DNA of 64,000 bases, taken from the NCBI GenBank assembly GCA_963741525.1, contig CAVUIW010000028.1:124001-188000 (forward strand), in the 5' to 3' direction. The DNA is from JANNSX01 sp963741525 (GTDB lineage Bacteria; Pseudomonadota; Alphaproteobacteria; Rhizobiales; Hyphomicrobiaceae). This document shows positions 15,470-23,771 of the stretch, one piece after another (position 1 is the first letter of the stretch; each line of letters opens with the position of its first letter). The position numbers were made by a program, and so were the translations under genes. The notes under the pieces are model-generated. The model was not told where the DNA came from, ran no database searches, and was given only the letters and a program-made list of their open reading frames with translations.

Positions 15470-17383
15470 CTAGATTCTGAGCGTAGCCGCCATGCGTTTG
15501 TTCAAGGGTCGGTTGTCGAAGTCGAAGTCGAAGTCGGAAGTGAAGCTGACATCCGGTAAGAATAGAATTCTCGTCTCCCGCGCCGGCTTTGGAGTTATAT
15601 CAATAAGTTCGCCATTTGGTGATACCCACACAGAGTGAAACTCCGCCGTAAAAAGTATATCTGGCCATTCCCATATAGCCCACCCAAACCGAATGCTGCC
15701 GCCGTCATGTTTGATTTTTCCAAGTACACCGTCGGAGCAATAACCGTAAAGACCGTATGGGTCATGTTTGACTGGAACAAATACTGGCTCCACGGCGGTT
15801 AGTATTTGCGATGCAAAAGTCTTGACCAACGCAGAGATTTCCTTCGGCGTAGACTCCTCGATCTTCTGGGCCGCAACCATAGTAAATAGTTGGTTTGATG
15901 ACGCCTTTTTTTCTCGATAGTCTTGTTCATCTTTATCCGGAAATTCATTGCCATGAACTGAGTGAGTTTTGTAGTTGGCAGGATTCATGATGTTAAGTAC
16001 TTTTTTGCGCTCTTCGAGGTCTGCGATCAGTCTGTCGGACCACGTTGGCCGTTGCATTAAGATAAGGTCCTCGGATGAACCTGTCTTTTGTTGCGGGTCT
16101 GGCGGCTCTGTAGCTATTCCCACGACGCGCTCCAAAGAAGGGTTCGCCTGGTGAAGCGCCAACGCATAGGTTTCCAATAGGGCAATTCGAACTTCACGGT
16201 ACTCCTGGTAGCCGCCTTCCAACTGCCATTCCGGAGTTTTCACCGTCATGAAGAAAAAACCGGTCGTTCGATCGGCTTCCGTAGGGCCGGGTAGTATTGC
16301 GCGAGTGAATCGGTCAGTGGTGTGTCCGCGATGCAGGACGTCGATAAGTGCGTCACCGAAGAGGCGTCGTTTATACCTAGGCACTAGCGCCATCTGGCGT
16401 ACCGCTTCTTCTGTCTCAGAAATTTCTGACGTCTGCCCGTCGAAGAATACTGATGTGCCTTCAAGCATGTGCGTTGTGAACTGCGTGATTAATCTATCCC
16501 ATATGTAAGAATTGCGATCAGCATGCTTTTTCGCTAGATATTGCTTATTCTGTCGCATCCGCGAGTAAATGCCACCCTCGAATGCAATATAATCGTTTTC
16601 GGCGATGTTTAAGCCATCTGGGAGAGCAAAATCGTGCTCATGCGCCGAGTTTGTATGGGTCATGTAGTAAGCGACCATATCTTCTTCGCCCTCAGCCGAG
16701 GCGAGCCGACCGCGGCGAATAAGATGTTCTTTTTTTGTGAGGTATGTTGTCAGATCCGTTATCGTATCCAACTCGCCCAAAACTATATTGAGCGTGGCGT
16801 CATCCAAAACGTGAACATAAGAGCGCCCAGGATTAACATCTCCGATAGAAAATGGCGTCGGTGTTTCCCCGCTCCAGTGCGCGTCGCCCTTTATTTCTGG
16901 AGCCACCTTCAAACTTCCGATGCCTCCTCGAAAATACTGTTTGCACGCTTCTCCGGCGCCCGACGCGACCGCAATGCCATGAATGCGCCGCCGCTCAGGT
17001 GGTGGAAGCGAAATTGGGAGGCGCTTGGTGCACTTTCTATCGAGATATATTCGATCCGGAAACTTCGTAATCCACCTTTCGGCGCCTCGAATTTGATCGA
17101 CAGACTTGGCAATCGCGCGCTTGTACCAGCGTTTCCATGCGAGCAGCTCATCGCCGCCGGGCCACGCCGCAGTCTTATCGCTGAAGATTAGTATGTCGTC
17201 GCCACAGACAACCAATAAATCGCAAAGCTCCTTTCCATCTCCCTTCCCATCAGCCTTGTTGTCGACGAAGGTATTTGGGTATGACCACAGATTTAGGAAG
17301 CTCTTTTCTGCTATTCTAGCCAAATACTGCTCTGAAGGCGTGCCACCTTCGCTGCGAATAACTGGTTGGCGCGTGGATTTCAT
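15470..17383 (-). CDS. Large island protein: nuclease-like N-terminus and Cys-His-Asp C-terminal domain, function unknown
   Basis: A 637-residue protein of no named family that I recognise. Near residues 48-72 the strand pattern ELCDLLVV...DDILIFSDK resembles the core of PD-(D/E)XK or NERD nucleases, though the middle acidic residue is not in the classic spacing. Near residues 560-620 a conserved-looking cysteine (YGYCSDG), then GGSIRFGWAIW, a histidine (AEFHSVWV) and an aspartate (LIDITPK) follow the order of a papain- or transglutaminase-like triad. ATG at 17383 is preferred to TTG at 17392. The gene is AT-richer than its neighbours and interrupts the dnaN-dnaA interval, which suggests horizontal acquisition and possibly a defence role; both are inference. 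Confidence 0.7.
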   Translation of the reverse strand: MKSTRQPVIRSEGGTPSEQYLARIAEKSFLNLWSYPNTFVDNKADGKGDGKELCDLLVVCGDDILIFSDKTAAWPGGDELLAWKRWYKRAIAKSVDQIRGAERWITKFPDRIYLDRKCTKRLPISLPPPERRRIHGIAVASGAGEACKQYFRGGIGSLKVAPEIKGDAHWSGETPTPFSIGDVNPGRSYVHVLDDATLNIVLGELDTITDLTTYLTKKEHLIRRGRLASAEGEEDMVAYYMTHTNSAHEHDFALPDGLNIAENDYIAFEGGIYSRMRQNKQYLAKKHADRNSYIWDRLITQFTTHMLEGTSVFFDGQTSEISETEEAVRQMALVPRYKRRLFGDALIDVLHRGHTTDRFTRAILPGPTEADRTTGFFFMTVKTPEWQLEGGYQEYREVRIALLETYALALHQANPSLERVVGIATEPPDPQQKTGSSEDLILMQRPTWSDRLIADLEERKKVLNIMNPANYKTHSVHGNEFPDKDEQDYREKKASSNQLFTMVAAQKIEESTPKEISALVKTFASQILTAVEPVFVPVKHDPYGLYGYCSDGVLGKIKHDGGSIRFGWAIWEWPDILFTAEFHSVWVSPNGELIDITPKPARETRILFLPDVSFTSDFDFDFDNRPLNKRMAATLRI

Positions 17384-17531
17384 ATTGGACAAGGCGCGGA
17401 TCGTTCGGTTTGGATTTCGAATTTTTCGAATTGTCCATGGGTAGTTTGTTGTGATCTTTGGTCGCGTCGCGTTCCCGGCATCACGACGGCAGCTGAAAGG
17501 CAGCGAGGTTCCCCCAACTGCCCTACTGCCG

Positions 17532-17545
17532 ACTGCCTTACTGCC
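17532..17545 (+). repeat. Right direct repeat flanking the dnaN-dnaA insertion
   Basis: ACTGCCTTACTGCC, identical to 14675-14688, lies eight bases downstream of the dnaA stop codon on the dnaA transcript and is again preceded by further TACTGCC-type units. Confidence 0.5.
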
Positions 17546-17553
17546 TGAACGCC

Positions 17554-19068
17554 CTAGGCATTCAACAACTTCTTCAAATCCTCCAGCTCCGCCCGCAACC
17601 GCGCATTGCCCTCGAGCTCGCCCTCGATCTTGCGGATCGCATGCAGCACCGTCGTGTGGTCGCGGTTGCCAAAGCGGCGCCCGATCTCGGGCAAGGACCG
17701 CTGCGTCAGCGTCTTGGAGAGATACATGCCGATCTGCCGTGGCCAGACGATCGAGCGGTGGCGCCGGGGGGAGAGCAGGTCCGTGCGGCTCACGCCATAG
17801 TTCTTGCAGACCGTCCGCTGGATGTCCTCGATCTTGACCCGCTTGTGCTCCTGGCTGCGGATGAGATCGCGGATGATCGGCTCGACCGTTTCCAGATTGA
17901 TCGGCAACCCCACCATGTGGCAGCCGGCGTAGAGCCGGTTGATGGCGCCGTCGAGCTCGCGGCCGCTCTCGGTCAGCCGCTCGGCGAGGAACTCCAGCAC
18001 CTCGTGCGGCACGGCGAAGGAGGGATCGGCCGTGCGCCGCTCGATGAGCCGCCGCTCGAGGATTTTCAGTCTGAGATCATAGTCGAGCGTGGAGATTTCC
18101 GTGATGAGCCCGCCCGAGAGGCGCGAGCGCATGCGCTGGTCGAGCGATTGCAGATTGACCGGCGCCCGGTCGGCGGCGACGACAATCTGGCGCGCGTTGT
18201 CGAACAGCGCGTTGAAGGTGTGCTCGAACTCCTGCTCGGTCCGCTCACCGTGCAGATACTGCATGTCGTCGATGAGGAGGAGATCGATGTTGCGCAGCCA
18301 CTCCTTGAAGGTGAGCGCGTCCTCTTTCTTGATCGCATCGACGAGGCGGAAGCGGAACAGATCGGCCGTCATATAGACGATCTGCGCATGCGGATTGCGG
18401 CTCTTCACCTCCCAGGCGATGGCCTGGAGGAGATGCGATTTGCCCAGGCCCACGGCCGCATGAATGAACAGCGGGTTGAAGCGGACGGGCTCGACCAGCG
18501 TCGTCTCCGCCACCTGGCTCGCGGCGGCGTGCGCCAACCGGTTCGAGCCGCCGATGATGAAGCTATCGAAGGTGAAGCGGCGATCGAGGCTGGCGCCGGA
18601 GAGCGCATCGCCGTCCATCCGCACGGTCGATTCGGACGCCGGGCGGCGGGTGATGGCGGGCAGCGGCGTCGCCGGCCGGCTCTCGCGCGTCACAGTCTCG
18701 CGCGGTTCGGCGGCCTCGGCCTTGCGGGCACCCGCGGCAACCGCGTCGCGCACCATGATGGCCACGCGCTTGGTGCCCTTGATCTCTTGCTTGCAGACCT
18801 CGAGCATCGCCTCACCGTAATGCAGCTCGAGCCAGTTCTTGAGGAACCGGGTCGGCACCGTGAGGCTGACCGCGCCGTCGGTGACGTCAGTCAGCTCGAG
18901 CCGGCCGAACCAGCTCGAAAATACGTCCTCGCCCACTTTGGCTTTCAACCGCGCCTGGATGCGCGGCCATTTCTCGGCTGAATTTTCCATGGTGCTGCCC
19001 CCTGCTGTCCGGTCCTCCGCCACCTGTTGATCGCCCTCGGTGCCGGAAGTTTCCAACTCATCGCTCAT
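17554..19068 (-). CDS. dnaA: Chromosomal replication initiator protein DnaA
   Basis: A 504-residue AAA+ initiator that binds DnaA boxes and melts the origin. Domain I is seen in KVGEDVFSSWFGRLEL, the AAA+ module in FDSFIIGGSNRLAHAAA, Walker A GLGKSHLLQAI, Walker B LLIDDMQYL, and the C-terminal box-binding signature RDHTTVLHAIRKIE in domain IV. The ATG at 19068 is used; an internal ATG at 18990 (MENSAEKW), preceded by GGGGG, would give a length nearer to other alphaproteobacterial DnaA proteins and may be the real start. rpsT lies upstream on the same strand across about 1 kb without genes. Downstream the usual neighbour dnaN is displaced by the island. Confidence 0.96.
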   Translation of the reverse strand: MSDELETSGTEGDQQVAEDRTAGGSTMENSAEKWPRIQARLKAKVGEDVFSSWFGRLELTDVTDGAVSLTVPTRFLKNWLELHYGEAMLEVCKQEIKGTKRVAIMVRDAVAAGARKAEAAEPRETVTRESRPATPLPAITRRPASESTVRMDGDALSGASLDRRFTFDSFIIGGSNRLAHAAASQVAETTLVEPVRFNPLFIHAAVGLGKSHLLQAIAWEVKSRNPHAQIVYMTADLFRFRLVDAIKKEDALTFKEWLRNIDLLLIDDMQYLHGERTEQEFEHTFNALFDNARQIVVAADRAPVNLQSLDQRMRSRLSGGLITEISTLDYDLRLKILERRLIERRTADPSFAVPHEVLEFLAERLTESGRELDGAINRLYAGCHMVGLPINLETVEPIIRDLIRSQEHKRVKIEDIQRTVCKNYGVSRTDLLSPRRHRSIVWPRQIGMYLSKTLTQRSLPEIGRRFGNRDHTTVLHAIRKIEGELEGNARLRAELEDLKKLLNA

Positions 19069-19292
19069 CGTCACTGTCGCCCCACACTGTTGTTCACACT
19101 CGACACGGCCATGGGCGCGCAGAGCCACGGGAGCCGCGATGATGCGGTCCGGTGCTGCAGCCCTGGCGTCGCCACTCAGAGGATCTGAGTCGTCTGCTTC
19201 TGTTGGTTTTGGAGCTGTGCTGGGAGTCGTTGGGCCGCTAGAGCACTATTCGATCTGATGGAATCAGATCGGCGCTCTAGGCTTTTAGCTTT

Positions 19293-19340
19293 GAGCACTT
19301 TCTTTCGACCAACCGGTATCCACTTGGTCGGAAAGTGCTC
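19293..19340. repeat. Palindromic intergenic repeat, family 1
   Basis: GAGCACTTTCTTTCGACC is mirrored by GGTCGGAAAGTGCTC around a GGTATCC centre. It is a variant of the family in which CACTTTC replaces CACGTTC, and the closest relative of the copy embedded in the monooxygenase gene. Confidence 0.75.
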
Positions 19341-20063
19341 TAGGCCTGCCTCACTCGCCAGTCTTTGCGGCTCATGCCCCGCTAAGGTCATGAGCTGATG
19401 TCGGCCGACCCATGGTCGGTCCGTCACGCCCCCGGATTCCTCCGGGCGGCGCGCAGTGTTCCCGCTGAACATCTGCCCTCGGCTCCCTGTAATCAGTTAC
19501 TGTCAACGCAAGACAAATCCGGCACGCCCATGCCAAACTTGTCTTCAATCGAAGCATCGGCCGCGGCCGTGCCCCTTATGTTATTGACTGGTTCGAACCG
19601 AAAACATCCGGACTCAGCCCAGAGACTGAGAGATGCTCCCGAGAGCCCAGCGTCCCCGATACGCAGTACTTGGGCACAGCGAGGAAGACCTGTTGGTTAC
19701 CTCGCATTAACTTTGTAGCACACCCATCGTACCTGCACAATCACGCAGGTCGGCGGGGGAGGATCGCAGGGGGTGGCCGGCCAGCGGCGTCGGGAGCTGT
19801 GGAAGAACTCAGGTAATCGTGGATAACTTGCTGACTCGACGGATTATTCTTCGGCGGCCAAGGGGCCCGGACAACCAGGGATCGCAGCCCTTTTTTCACC
19901 CGCTTGAGCCCGTCTTTTTTCTGGACTCTCCCGCCCCTGGGTGCGCAGTGCACAGCTTGAGCAAAAGCCTACCAGCAACGGGCAGATCAGATAGTCGATT
20001 GAATCTTAGTCGATTTGGAGAATGGAGGCTCTTTTAAAGCCTCCTAACCGGCGGATTCCCCCT

Positions 20064-20095
20064 GGAGACCGTGTGGCAGTAGGGGCACGGTCTCC
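20064..20095 (-). terminator. Hairpin downstream of rpsT
   Basis: GGAGACCGTG (20064-20073) and CACGGTCTCC (20086-20095) form a perfect ten-base stem 22 bases past the rpsT stop codon on the minus strand. No T-run follows, so it may stabilise the mRNA end rather than terminate by itself. Confidence 0.45.
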
Positions 20096-20116
20096 CGTCA
20101 ACGCCGGGAGATGACC

Positions 20117-20389
20117 TCAGCGTGCGGCGCCGGCGGTCTTCACGCGTGCGGCGAGGCGGGACACCTTCCGGGACGCGGCATTCTTGTGGACGAGACCCTT
20201 CTGGGCTGTGCGCATGATCACCGGCTCGGCCGCCTTGAGGGCCGCCGTGGCCGCCGCAGCGTCGCCCGTGGCCAGAGCATCCTCGACCTTCTTTACGAAG
20301 GTGCGCATGCGGCTCTTGCGGTTCTTGTTGACCACGGTGCGCTTGACGGCCTGGCGGGCCGCCTTCTTGGCAGATTTCGTATTCGCCAT
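20117..20389 (-). CDS. rpsT: 30S ribosomal protein S20
   Basis: A 90-residue, highly basic, all-helical primary 16S rRNA-binding protein. It starts MANTKSAKKAARQ, the family signature, so the ATG at 20389 is chosen over the one three codons upstream. Conserved RTVVNKNRKSRMRTFVKKVE and the C-terminal GLVHKNAASRKVSRLAARVK segment confirm it. Gene order rpsT then dnaA on the same strand is common in Hyphomicrobiales. Confidence 0.97.
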   Translation of the reverse strand: MANTKSAKKAARQAVKRTVVNKNRKSRMRTFVKKVEDALATGDAAAATAALKAAEPVIMRTAQKGLVHKNAASRKVSRLAARVKTAGAAR

Positions 20390-20575
20390 GTTGTCCAATC
20401 CTCGATGGTAAACGGGTCCCCGGGGCGGGGCTCATCGCCCCATCGCCACGTAAACCCCGCAAATAAGCGGCCGCCCGCAGCGGACTGCGGGCGGCATGGT
20501 GTTTGCAGTGTATATCGCCGGCCCTGAAAGGGGTCAACGCGGCGGTGTCGCCGGGCGATAAACGAGGATTACGGC

Positions 20576-20995
20576 ATGAGCGGCAACTTCCACGAGGAGC
20601 TCCGGCACGAGGACGTGAAGCCGCCTTCCGAACGGGCGACGGGCATCGTCTTCGTCGTCGTGACCGCGATTATCGCCGCTCTTTGGCGGGACAATCTTGG
20701 CGTTGCCATTCCCTTCGCCGGCTTGTCGGTCGCCCTCGGGGTGGTGTCCTGGCGCTGCCCCAAGCTCCTCGGACCCCTCAACATCCTGTGGTTCCGCTTC
20801 GGCCTGCTGCTGCACAAAATCGTCAATCCCGTTATCATGCTGGTGCTTTTTGCGATCGCCATCGTGCCGGCCGGCCTCATCATGCAGCGGTTGAGAGACC
20901 CGCTGGTCAAGCAGCGCAAGGCGCCCGGCGAAAGCTACTGGGTCGACCTGACGGCCGAGAGCCGTCCGGCTTCCAGCATGACCCGGCAATTCTGA
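20576..20995 (+). CDS. SxtJ-like membrane protein
   Basis: A 139-residue protein with two to three hydrophobic segments (about residues 22-60 and 80-103: GIVFVVVTAIIAALW, PFAGLSVALGVVSW and NPVIMLVLFAIAIVPAGLI), ending in a conserved RKAPGESYWVDL tail. This matches my recollection of SxtJ-type proteins, first named in saxitoxin clusters but widely found beside NodU/CmcH carbamoyltransferases. A ribosome site GAGGA precedes the ATG. Here it is followed by a DUF5989 peptide and a carbamoyltransferase, the usual trio. Its biochemical role is unknown; a membrane anchor for the carbamoyltransferase is a guess. Confidence 0.8.
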   Translation: MSGNFHEELRHEDVKPPSERATGIVFVVVTAIIAALWRDNLGVAIPFAGLSVALGVVSWRCPKLLGPLNILWFRFGLLLHKIVNPVIMLVLFAIAIVPAGLIMQRLRDPLVKQRKAPGESYWVDLTAESRPASSMTRQF

Positions 20996-21015
20996 CATTG
21001 GGTTTTGTTGGCTTG

Positions 21016-21064
21016 GAGCACGTTCTTGACGGCGAACCGGCTTCCACTTCGCCTGAACGTGCTC
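21016..21064. repeat. Palindromic intergenic repeat, family 1, first of a tandem pair
   Basis: GAGCACGTTCTTGACGGCG ... GCCTGAACGTGCTC around CGAACCGGCTTCCACTTCG. It lies between the SxtJ-like gene and the DUF5989 gene and is followed after nine bases by an almost identical copy. Confidence 0.8.
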
Positions 21065-21073
21065 TTTGGTTTG

Positions 21074-21122
21074 GAGCACGTTCTTGACGGCGAACCGGCA
21101 CCCACTTCGCCTGAACGTGCTC
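21074..21122. repeat. Palindromic intergenic repeat, family 1, second of a tandem pair
   Basis: Differs from the preceding copy only by small changes in the core (GGCACCCACTTCG instead of GGCTTCCACTTCG). The near identity of the pair suggests recent tandem duplication. Confidence 0.8.
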
Positions 21123-21203
21123 GGCTGGCGCGCCCCTTGCATCGACGCCGTTAACAGATTTGGCGTCCCGGCCCCGATCCGGGATCATCTTGGAGCAAGA
21201 GTC

Positions 21204-21356
21204 ATGACAAGCCTGATCAAAGAGCTGTTCGCCTACATGGGCGCCCGCAAGAAGTGGTGGCTGATGCCCATCATCACGATCCTGGTAGCCGTCGGCGGCC
21301 TGCTGGTCCTCGCCCAGGGCTCGGCCATCGCCCCCTTCGTCTACACCGTATTCTAA
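21204..21356 (+). CDS. DUF5989 family small membrane protein
   Basis: A 50-residue single-pass protein: a short amphipathic N-terminus (LIKELFAYMGARKKWW) then one membrane helix (PIITILVAVGGLLVLAQG) and a short SAIAPFVYTVF tail. The FxxARKKWWLxP pattern is what I recall for DUF5989. ATG at 21204 follows GGAGCAAG. It lies between the SxtJ-like gene and the carbamoyltransferase, 60 bases before the latter, and is expected to be co-expressed. No function is established. Confidence 0.8.
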   Translation: MTSLIKELFAYMGARKKWWLMPIITILVAVGGLLVLAQGSAIAPFVYTVF

Positions 21357-21416
21357 TTCTCGAACGGCAGGGACGTTGCTCCAGAAAGCAACGGCCAGCC
21401 AAAATAGAGCGACCCC

Positions 21417-23255
21417 ATGCGCATTCTCGGCATCTCCGCCTTCTACCACGACAGCGCCGCGGCCCTGGTCCAGGACGGCCGCATCGTCGCCGCCGCCCAG
21501 GAAGAGCGCTTCACGCGCAAGAAGCATGACGCGCGCTTCCCCGAGCATGCGATCGCCTATTGCCTTGATCAGGCCGGGATCGGCCTCGACGATGTCGATC
21601 ACGTCGCCTTCTTCGAGAAGCCCCTCGTCAAGTTCGAGCGCCTGCTCGAGACCTATCTCGCCAATGCGCCGCAGGGCTTCCGCTCCTTCCAGGCCGCGCT
21701 CCCGGTCTGGATCAAGGACAAGCTGTTCCAGAAGTCCAATCTCGAAAAATCACTGAAGCCGTTCTCGGCCTCGGGCGAGGTTGGCGAGAAGCTCCTCTTC
21801 GCCGAGCATCACCAGAGCCATGCGGCTTCGGCCTTCTTCGCCTCGCCTTTCGAAGAGGCGATCGTGCTCACCCTCGACGGCGTCGGGGAATGGGCGACGA
21901 CCTCTGTCTCGATCGGCCGCGGCAATCGCCTGGACATGGTGCGTGAAATCCGATTTCCGCATTCGCTCGGCCTCCTCTACTCGGCCTTCACCTACTACAC
22001 GGGCTTCCGCGTCAACTCCGGCGAGTACAAAGTCATGGGCCTCGCGCCCTATGGCACGCCGCGCTACGCCGATCTGATCAAGAGTAAGCTCATCGACATT
22101 CGCGAGGATGGCTCCTTCTGGCTCGACCAGAGCTACTTCAACTATGCGACTGGCTTGACGATGACGTCGCCGAAGTTCGACGCGCTGTTCGGTGGTCCGC
22201 CGCGCAAGCCCGGCGAGCCGCTGACCCAGCGCGAAATGGACTTGGCCGCCTCGGTCCAGAAGGTGACCGAGGACGTGATGCTCAAGATCACGCGCGATCT
22301 CGCAAAGACCTACGGTATCAAGAATCTCTGCCTTGCCGGCGGCGTCGCGCTCAATTGCGTCGCCAATGGCAAGATCCTGGGTGAAGGCGCTTTTGAGCGC
22401 ATCTGGGTGCAGCCGGCCGCAGGCGATGCGGGTGGCGCGCTGGGCGCCGCCTTGGCGGCCTATCACCTCCATCTCAATGAACCACGCCACATCAATGGCG
22501 GTCTCGATGCCATGCAAGGTTCCTACTTGGGGCCCGATTTCGCCCAGAGCGACATCGAGCGGCGGCTGGCCGGTGCGGGCGCCCGCTTCGACGTCATGAA
22601 CTCCGACACGCAAGTCTTCGATCGCACCGTCGGCAGTCTGGTCGAGGGCAATGCGGTCGGCTGGTTCCAGGGCCGCATGGAGTTCGGGCCGCGCGCGTTG
22701 GGCGCCCGCTCGATCCTGGGCGATCCGCGCAACCCGGCGATGCAGAAAACCCTAAACCTCAAGATCAAGTATCGCGAGAGCTTCCGCCCCTTCGCGCCTT
22801 CGGTGTTGCGCGAGGACGTCGCCGACTATTTCGAGGTCGACGAGGACAGCCCCTACATGCTGCTGGTCGGTGGTGTGAAACGCAATCGCCGCCGGCACAT
22901 GAGCGAGGCTGAGGAGCAGCTATTCGGTATCGACAAGCTCAACGTGCCGCGCTCGGACATTCCGGCCGTGACGCATGTCGACTATTCGGCGCGCATCCAG
23001 ACCGTGCACAAAGAGACGAACCCGCGCTATCACGGCCTTATCTCCGCCTTCAAGGAGAAGACCGGCTGCCCGGTGCTCGTCAACACGAGCTTCAATGTTC
23101 GCGGCGAACCGATCGTGGGAACGCCGGAGGACGCCTTCCGCTGCTTCATGGGCACCGAGATGGAGACGCTCGTCGTCGGCAACTGCATGCTGAGCAAAGC
23201 CGCGCAGAATCCTGCGCTCGCCGAAGACTACAAGTCGAAGTTCGAGCTGGATTAG
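21417..23255 (+). CDS. Carbamoyltransferase (NodU/CmcH/HypF-Kae1-like family)
   Basis: A 612-residue enzyme expected to transfer a carbamoyl group from carbamoyl phosphate, through carbamoyl-AMP, to a hydroxyl of a sugar or other metabolite. The N-terminal Kae1-like domain starts MRILGISAFYHDSAAALV, with metal-site segments EHHQSHAASAFFASPF and VLTLDGVGEW and the nucleotide-binding GGVALNCVANGKI near residue 310. The C-terminal half has GRMEFGPRALGARSILGDPR and the LVNTSFNVRGEPIV segment typical of the family. It forms a set with the SxtJ-like and DUF5989 genes. Acceptor unknown; a surface polysaccharide is plausible given the nucleotide-sugar dehydrogenase 1.3 kb downstream. Confidence 0.93.
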   Translation: MRILGISAFYHDSAAALVQDGRIVAAAQEERFTRKKHDARFPEHAIAYCLDQAGIGLDDVDHVAFFEKPLVKFERLLETYLANAPQGFRSFQAALPVWIKDKLFQKSNLEKSLKPFSASGEVGEKLLFAEHHQSHAASAFFASPFEEAIVLTLDGVGEWATTSVSIGRGNRLDMVREIRFPHSLGLLYSAFTYYTGFRVNSGEYKVMGLAPYGTPRYADLIKSKLIDIREDGSFWLDQSYFNYATGLTMTSPKFDALFGGPPRKPGEPLTQREMDLAASVQKVTEDVMLKITRDLAKTYGIKNLCLAGGVALNCVANGKILGEGAFERIWVQPAAGDAGGALGAALAAYHLHLNEPRHINGGLDAMQGSYLGPDFAQSDIERRLAGAGARFDVMNSDTQVFDRTVGSLVEGNAVGWFQGRMEFGPRALGARSILGDPRNPAMQKTLNLKIKYRESFRPFAPSVLREDVADYFEVDEDSPYMLLVGGVKRNRRRHMSEAEEQLFGIDKLNVPRSDIPAVTHVDYSARIQTVHKETNPRYHGLISAFKEKTGCPVLVNTSFNVRGEPIVGTPEDAFRCFMGTEMETLVVGNCMLSKAAQNPALAEDYKSKFELD

Positions 23256-23427
23256 CCGCCTGCACCTGCCAATATGCCTCATGCTCAACCACCGCGATCC
23301 ATCGGTCCCGTCCGGTTACGCTCAGCCAACGGAGCAGTCCGATCGGGTCCTGGCGCAAACGCCGCAGCACTCACGACGCCAAGGCTGATCGGCGCGTCAC
23401 AGCCGCCAGCGCGCAGTGGGCACATCC

Positions 23428-23582
23428 CTCTCCCTTTGCGTTCCCGGAAGCCGCGCCTGGGCGCGGCTATCCGGGATCATCACCTCTCACCGTCGAATTT
23501 TCGGCGCTCACCAATCCGGGGTGAAGACCCCGGCTCTACGCGCGTCCGGCGATGCCGGCCACGCTGCGGCCGGGGACGCAAA
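23428..23582 (-). repeat. Long dispersed repeat, family 2
   Basis: In reverse orientation this matches 30664-30812: GCGTTCCCGGAAGCCGCGC at the left and GCCGGGGACGCAAA at the right, with GTGAAGACCCCGGCTCT in between. It occupies the middle of the 516-base gap between the carbamoyltransferase and the arginase-family gene; the rest of that gap shows no gene. Confidence 0.7.
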
Positions 23583-23771
23583 TGGGTGGGTTGGTGCAAG
23601 CCACAGATGACAGCAGCCTGAGGGCCGAGGATGGCGAGCCGTGGCCTGCGAAGCGATGGGCGTGCAAGCCATCGATCCAGCACTCCTCACTTTGGGAGAT
23701 ACAGGCGACTAGCCGCTTCCAATCCGACAGGCATTCCATGCTATAGAAGCGCGCCGAACGACGGAGCGCCC

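Larger units (their letters stand above)
19130..20110. other. dnaA-rpsT intergenic region, candidate origin region
   Basis: About 1 kb without a supportable gene. It holds a family 1 palindrome, two DnaA-box-like sites in one orientation with one mismatch each (TGTGGAAGA at 19798-19806 and CGTGGATAA at 19818-19826), an AT-richer stretch near 19990-20035, and a GGAGGC/GCCTCC inverted repeat near 20026-20046. Several GANTC methylation sites are present but not clearly in excess. This would fit an origin or dnaA autoregulatory region, but the box count is low for a convincing oriC. Confidence 0.3.
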
